In this document: positions 53,080 through 57,228 of the stretch, piece by piece
How positions within the stretch are numbered: the stretch's first letter is position 1
How the letters are laid out: every line of letters starts with the position of its first letter
The notes under the pieces: generated by a model
What the model saw: only the letters and a program-made list of their open reading frames with translations
The model's database searches: none
Told to the model about the DNA's origin: nothing
Made by a program: the position numbers and the translations under genes
Assembly (NCBI GenBank): GCA_012033335.1
Contig: JAAURB010000023.1
Location: 1 to 57,228, forward strand
Direction: 5' to 3'
Origin: Oscillatoriales cyanobacterium RM2_1_1
GTDB taxonomy: Bacteria; Cyanobacteriota; Cyanobacteriia; Cyanobacteriales; Microcoleaceae
Length of the DNA: 57,228 nucleotides

Positions 53080-53213
53080 GGATGTCATGTTATTTCCACC
53101 GCTTCAGCCCAAGAGAAATCCAGGTTTAACCCTAAAGCAAAAGCCAGGATACACTGAACAGACAAGTTTCAGGTTAGATATGCAATATTCAAATTGAAAG
53201 TTCTAGATTGCCC

Positions 53214-54467
53214 ATGACTACGACTCCCCTATCTCCCCAAGCTCAACAGGTTCCGGCCCCAGTTTTAGCCCAGGTTCCGGATCATCTCGGTCGATTCGGT
53301 CAATTTGGTGGGAAATATGTCCCCGAAACTTTGATGCCCGCCTTGGCTGACCTGGAAGCTGCCTTCAAGCACTATCGGGATGAATCCAGTTTTCAACAAG
53401 AGCTACAACAACTCCTCAAGGATTATGTCGGTCGTCCCAGTCCCCTGTATTTTGCCGAACGTCTGACCCAACACTACGCTCGTCCCGATGGCACGGGAGC
53501 TCAAATCTATCTGAAGCGGGAAGATCTCAACCATACCGGAGCCCACAAGATCAATAATGCCCTAGCCCAAGCCCTACTAGCCCTGAAAATGGGCAAGCAA
53601 CGGATTATTGCGGAAACTGGAGCCGGACAACATGGAGTCGCCACCGCCACGGTTTGCGCTCGTTTTGGTCTGGCCTGCGTGATTTATATGGGGGTTCAGG
53701 ACATGGAACGGCAGGCGTTGAATGTCTTCAGAATGCGGTTACTGGGGGCAGAAGTAAAACCCGTAGAAGCGGGAACAGGAACCTTGAAAGATGCCACCTC
53801 AGAAGCCATTCGCGACTGGGTCACCCATGTGGAGACCACCCATTATATTCTAGGTTCAGTAGCAGGGCCCCATCCCTATCCCATGATGGTGCGGGACTTT
53901 CATGCGATTATTGGTCAGGAAACCCGTAACCAGTGTATGGACAAATGGGGAGGATTGCCGGATATTTTGCTAGCTTGCGTGGGGGGCGGTTCCAACGCCA
54001 TGGGACTGTTTCATGAATTTGTCCAGGAACCTTCCGTGCGGTTGATCGGAGTAGAAGCGGCAGGTTCAGGGGTAGAAACCGGAAAACATGCGGCAACTTT
54101 AACGGCAGGTCGGGTGGGAGTTCTCCATGGAGCCATGAGTTATTTGTTGCAGGATCCGGAGGGTCAGGTGACTGAAGCCCATTCCATCAGTGCTGGATTA
54201 GATTACCCTGGAGTTGGCCCAGAGCATAGCTACCTGAAGGATTCGGGTCGGGCTGAATACTATGCTGTGACGGATCGAGAGGCCCTCGAAGCGCTGCAAC
54301 GACTCTCTGAACTCGAGGGGATTATTCCAGCCCTGGAAACGGCCCATGCGATCGCCTATCTGGAAAAGCTCTGTCCCCAGCTCGCGGACAGTCCCCGAAT
54401 TGTGCTGAACTGTTCCGGTCGGGGGGATAAGGATGTGCAAACTGTGGCCAAGTGGCTAAATTCCTGA
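53214..54467 (+). CDS. trpB: Tryptophan synthase beta chain
   Basis: 417 residues from the ATG at 53214. A PLP enzyme that condenses indole with serine. The start [23 protein letters not shown]-lysine K112 in [11 protein letters not shown], the [17 protein letters not shown] and [12 protein letters not shown] phosphate-binding loops, and [16 protein letters not shown] are all canonical for TrpB1, the form that pairs with TrpA. trpA is not adjacent, as is normal in cyanobacteria. It is convergent with the hydrolase gene across 92 bp, where two hairpins may act as a shared terminator. Confidence 0.98.
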   Translation: MTTTPLSPQAQQVPAPVLAQVPDHLGRFGQFGGKYVPETLMPALADLEAAFKHYRDESSFQQELQQLLKDYVGRPSPLYFAERLTQHYARPDGTGAQIYLKREDLNHTGAHKINNALAQALLALKMGKQRIIAETGAGQHGVATATVCARFGLACVIYMGVQDMERQALNVFRMRLLGAEVKPVEAGTGTLKDATSEAIRDWVTHVETTHYILGSVAGPHPYPMMVRDFHAIIGQETRNQCMDKWGGLPDILLACVGGGSNAMGLFHEFVQEPSVRLIGVEAAGSGVETGKHAATLTAGRVGVLHGAMSYLLQDPEGQVTEAHSISAGLDYPGVGPEHSYLKDSGRAEYYAVTDREALEALQRLSELEGIIPALETAHAIAYLEKLCPQLADSPRIVLNCSGRGDKDVQTVAKWLNS

Positions 54468-54518
54468 TTGTTGCCGATTGGCTTGAGCTGATTGGGTTGA
54501 GTTGAGCTTTTAGAGTTT

Positions 54519-54552
54519 GGTTCCCCACGGGTAACCTGAAAGATTCAGGATG
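54519..54552. terminator. Possible bidirectional terminator between trpB and the hydrolase
   Basis: GGTTCCCC-AC-GGGTAACC (54519-54536) forms a stem with one mismatch, followed by CCTGA/TCAGG. There is no strong T-run on either strand. Confidence 0.35.
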
Positions 54553-54559
54553 TCAAATT

Positions 54560-55513
54560 TCAGGTTGGCTCTGGGTCAATCTTCGGGCCAGGGTTATCCG
54601 CATTCAGGATCCATTCCAGTAGGATGGGATTGACTAACTCTGGGGCTTCATCTTGCGGGCAGTGGCCTGCCCCCTCCAGAGGAATAAACTGTTTAACGGT
54701 GTCAAATTGACCATAGGCTCGTCCCAGTTCAATCGGCTCCCAGGGGTCGGCTGTGCCCCAGAGGAGAATGGCGGGGCAGGGTAGTATCGGCAGTAAATCC
54801 TCGGGCAATGGCCCCTGAGAATACCCGGTAAACGCCATAAACACATCCACGGCGCTGGGTTCTTTGGCCGGGAGCAATAGCATGTCCACCAGTTCATCGG
54901 TGACGGCTTCCGGGCGGCGGTAGGCTTGTTGCAAAATCTTTCGCACGCTCCGGGGGGTAGCGATCTGCTGAAAAAACAGTTGGCTAATCCAGCGCTGACT
55001 CAGAACTTTTTGGGCGATACCTGCTCCAAAGCTTCTGTACCAGGGGATTTCCGCCCGTTTGCGTTCGTGAAGTAGCCGCAGAGAGCAGTTGATCAAAGCC
55101 AGTTCAATTACCTGATCTGGGGCCATGACCGCCGCCTGCATTGCCGCGATACAGCCGATGGAGTTCCCCACTAAAAACACGGGATTGCCCACAATCTCGC
55201 GGCAAAAATCAACGATTTGTTCTCCCCAGGTTTCAAAGGTGTAGGAAATTGTTCCATCAGGCACAGGTTTGGCCGATCCACCAAACCCCAATAAATCCAG
55301 GGCATAGACCCGGCACTGGGTAGCCAGCACCGGAATATTTTTACGCCAGTGACCCCAGGAGGCTCCAAACCCGTGAATCAACACTACCGCAGGGCCAGTA
55401 TCTCCTTCTTGCTGGTAACAAATCGAAAATCCCTTCCACATCCAGTGTTGCGGTGGAGGGAAATGGATCAGGGGTCTTTGGGTTAAATCAAACCCGGGGG
55501 GAGAAAGGTTCAT
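54560..55513 (-). CDS. Alpha/beta-fold hydrolase
   Basis: 317 residues from the ATG at 55513 (MNLSPPGFDLTQRPL); a further in-frame start at 55540 is possible. The oxyanion-hole motif HGFGASWGHW, the nucleophile elbow GNSIG (Ser S118), an acid in LLWGTADPWEP and the histidine in EGAGHCPQDEAPE complete the catalytic triad. The DLLGFGGSAKP segment is typical of a cyanobacterial and plastid group of hydrolases sometimes linked to chlorophyll or lipid metabolism, but the substrate cannot be read from the sequence. There is no signal peptide. It is divergent from the oxidoreductase gene, whose start lies 78 bp away. Confidence 0.87.
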   Translation of the reverse strand: MNLSPPGFDLTQRPLIHFPPPQHWMWKGFSICYQQEGDTGPAVVLIHGFGASWGHWRKNIPVLATQCRVYALDLLGFGGSAKPVPDGTISYTFETWGEQIVDFCREIVGNPVFLVGNSIGCIAAMQAAVMAPDQVIELALINCSLRLLHERKRAEIPWYRSFGAGIAQKVLSQRWISQLFFQQIATPRSVRKILQQAYRRPEAVTDELVDMLLLPAKEPSAVDVFMAFTGYSQGPLPEDLLPILPCPAILLWGTADPWEPIELGRAYGQFDTVKQFIPLEGAGHCPQDEAPELVNPILLEWILNADNPGPKIDPEPT

Positions 55514-55591
55514 GGCAGGATCCTCAAACACTCTAACCATAGGGGATAATGAAAGACTGTCTCAATCTAACGTAACGCCTGAAATAGCGCC

Positions 55592-56608
55592 ATGAGTACA
55601 ACAAGGACAACATCACTACTAACACCACCGCTGCGGATCGGAATTCTCGGGTTTGGGGGATTAGGACAGGCAGCCAGTCGAGTTCTCGAACCCAAACAGG
55701 AAATCGCCTGGGTTGCCGCCGCTGATCATCAGGGATACGTTTACCATCCTGAAGGACTCGATCCTGACCGCTGCATTCAGACCTATCATCACCAGGGCTC
55801 CATCGGCTACTTAAACCCCGGCGGAGCCCTCAGCGATCGCAGCATTGAAACCTTAATCCAAGTGGCCCCGGGAGTCGAGGGTTACTTTCTGGCATTACCC
55901 AACTTACCCAATCACTTCATGGCGGATATCGCCAAACAATTCATCCAATCGGGCTGGCAAGGGGTACTGGTAGATGCCTTAAAGCGCACCAGCGCCATGG
56001 AACTGTTATTGGCGTTGCAACCGGAACTTCAAGCCGCCGGGATTACTTATCTGACCGGCTGTGGCGCGACCCCCGGATTACTTACGGCGGCGGCGGTGGT
56101 GGCAGCCCAGAGCTACGCGGAGATTCACCGTGTCCAAATCACCTTTGGGGTGGGTATTGCTAATTGGGAAGCCTATCGGGCTACCATTCGCGAAGATATT
56201 GGTCACCTGCCGGGCTACACCGTTGAGCAAGCCAGAACCATGACCGATGCAGAAGTAGCAGCCTTGCTTGATCAAACTAATGGGTTACTGACGCTAGAAC
56301 ATATGGAACATGCCGATGATCTGATGCTGGAGCTGGCGGGGATTTGCAGGCGCGATCAAGTCACGGTCGGGGGCATTGTAGACACTCGCAACCCTAAGAA
56401 ACCCTTAAGTACCAACGTTCAGGTTACGGGTCGGACGTTTGAGGGCAAATTGTCTACCCATACTTTTACCCTGGGGGATGAAACCAGCATGGCGGCCAAT
56501 GTCTGTGGCCCTGCCTTTGGCTATTTGAAAGCTGGCATCCAACTCCATCGCCGGGGGATCTGGGGATTGTTTACCGCCGCTGAGGTGATGCCTCAGTTTG
56601 TCCGTTGA
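55592..56608 (+). CDS. Saccharopine dehydrogenase-like oxidoreductase
   Basis: A 338-residue protein with an N-terminal Rossmann fold ([17 protein letters not shown], residues 17-33) and a C-terminal alpha/beta domain ([37 protein letters not shown]). It is commonly annotated in cyanobacteria as a saccharopine-dehydrogenase-like oxidoreductase, and true lysine catabolism is not expected. The reaction is unknown. A central glycine-rich turn and a conserved [13 protein letters not shown] helix are intact. It is isolated, with a 467 bp gap before the thioredoxin reductase gene. Confidence 0.82.
   Translation: MSTTRTTSLLTPPLRIGILGFGGLGQAASRVLEPKQEIAWVAAADHQGYVYHPEGLDPDRCIQTYHHQGSIGYLNPGGALSDRSIETLIQVAPGVEGYFLALPNLPNHFMADIAKQFIQSGWQGVLVDALKRTSAMELLLALQPELQAAGITYLTGCGATPGLLTAAAVVAAQSYAEIHRVQITFGVGIANWEAYRATIREDIGHLPGYTVEQARTMTDAEVAALLDQTNGLLTLEHMEHADDLMLELAGICRRDQVTVGGIVDTRNPKKPLSTNVQVTGRTFEGKLSTHTFTLGDETSMAANVCGPAFGYLKAGIQLHRRGIWGLFTAAEVMPQFVR

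Positions 56609-57228
<620 letters not shown>

Overview
The window is chromosomal DNA from a cyanobacterium, probably a filamentous non-heterocystous type of roughly 50% GC, although genus cannot be fixed from the sequence alone. The evidence is: many GCGATCGC (HIP1) octamers; an RbcR-type LysR regulator; a GUN4-tailed Ser/Thr kinase; a ComFB protein; FtsQ-FtsZ in cyanobacterial order; menC; a DUF928/CHASE2-cyclase pair; and the start of an NTR/NTRC-type thioredoxin reductase. I found no tRNA, rRNA, CRISPR array, transposase or prophage.

Layout. 1-6.7 kb: rbcR, an NnrU/Z-ISO-like membrane protein, a thioredoxin-like protein, a ketopantoate-reductase-like enzyme and valS. 7.2-12.7 kb: a 40-residue conserved protein, a sugar-type ABC binding lipoprotein, a kinase-GUN4 fusion and an AMIN/amidase_3 cell-wall amidase. 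13.8-24.9 kb: dxs, a sulfotransferase, two methyltransferases, a glycosyltransferase, a large RTX calcium-binding protein and a CNNM/CBS transporter. 25.6-30.6 kb: a peptidoglycan-binding protein, ComFB, thiD, ftsZ and ftsQ. 30.8-38 kb: an AAA-type ATPase followed by a 1,814-residue STAND/TPR/14xWD40 protein, the most unusual locus here. 38-48.8 kb: hflX, an XRE/ImmA pair, selU, a CheY-like regulator, several small proteins, an isochorismatase-like enzyme, ureE and menC. 49-57.2 kb: DUF928 protein, CHASE2 nucleotide cyclase, map, trpB, an alpha/beta hydrolase, a saccharopine-dehydrogenase-like oxidoreductase and the first 51 codons of a thioredoxin reductase.

Most genes are housekeeping or short transcription units rather than long operons. 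Three functional themes recur: envelope and cell division (amidase, PG-binding protein, FtsZ/FtsQ); signalling (kinase-GUN4, ComFB, CheY-like regulator, CHASE2 cyclase, STAND/WD40); and cell-surface glycan or protein export (glycosyltransferase, sulfotransferase, RTX protein).

Two genome-scale patterns stand out. First, six genes (dxs, sulfotransferase, CNNM, a methyltransferase, a zinc-ribbon protein, thioredoxin reductase) carry seven single-base indels, nearly all in short homopolymers and two of them beside CGATCG. This looks more like uncorrected sequencing error than real gene loss. Second, the intergenic DNA is rich in small dispersed elements: a ~116-118 bp MITE-like family (five copies), a related 116 bp element with perfect 10 bp ends, two hairpin families of three copies each, and several short tandem arrays. 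Several of these elements touch stop codons.
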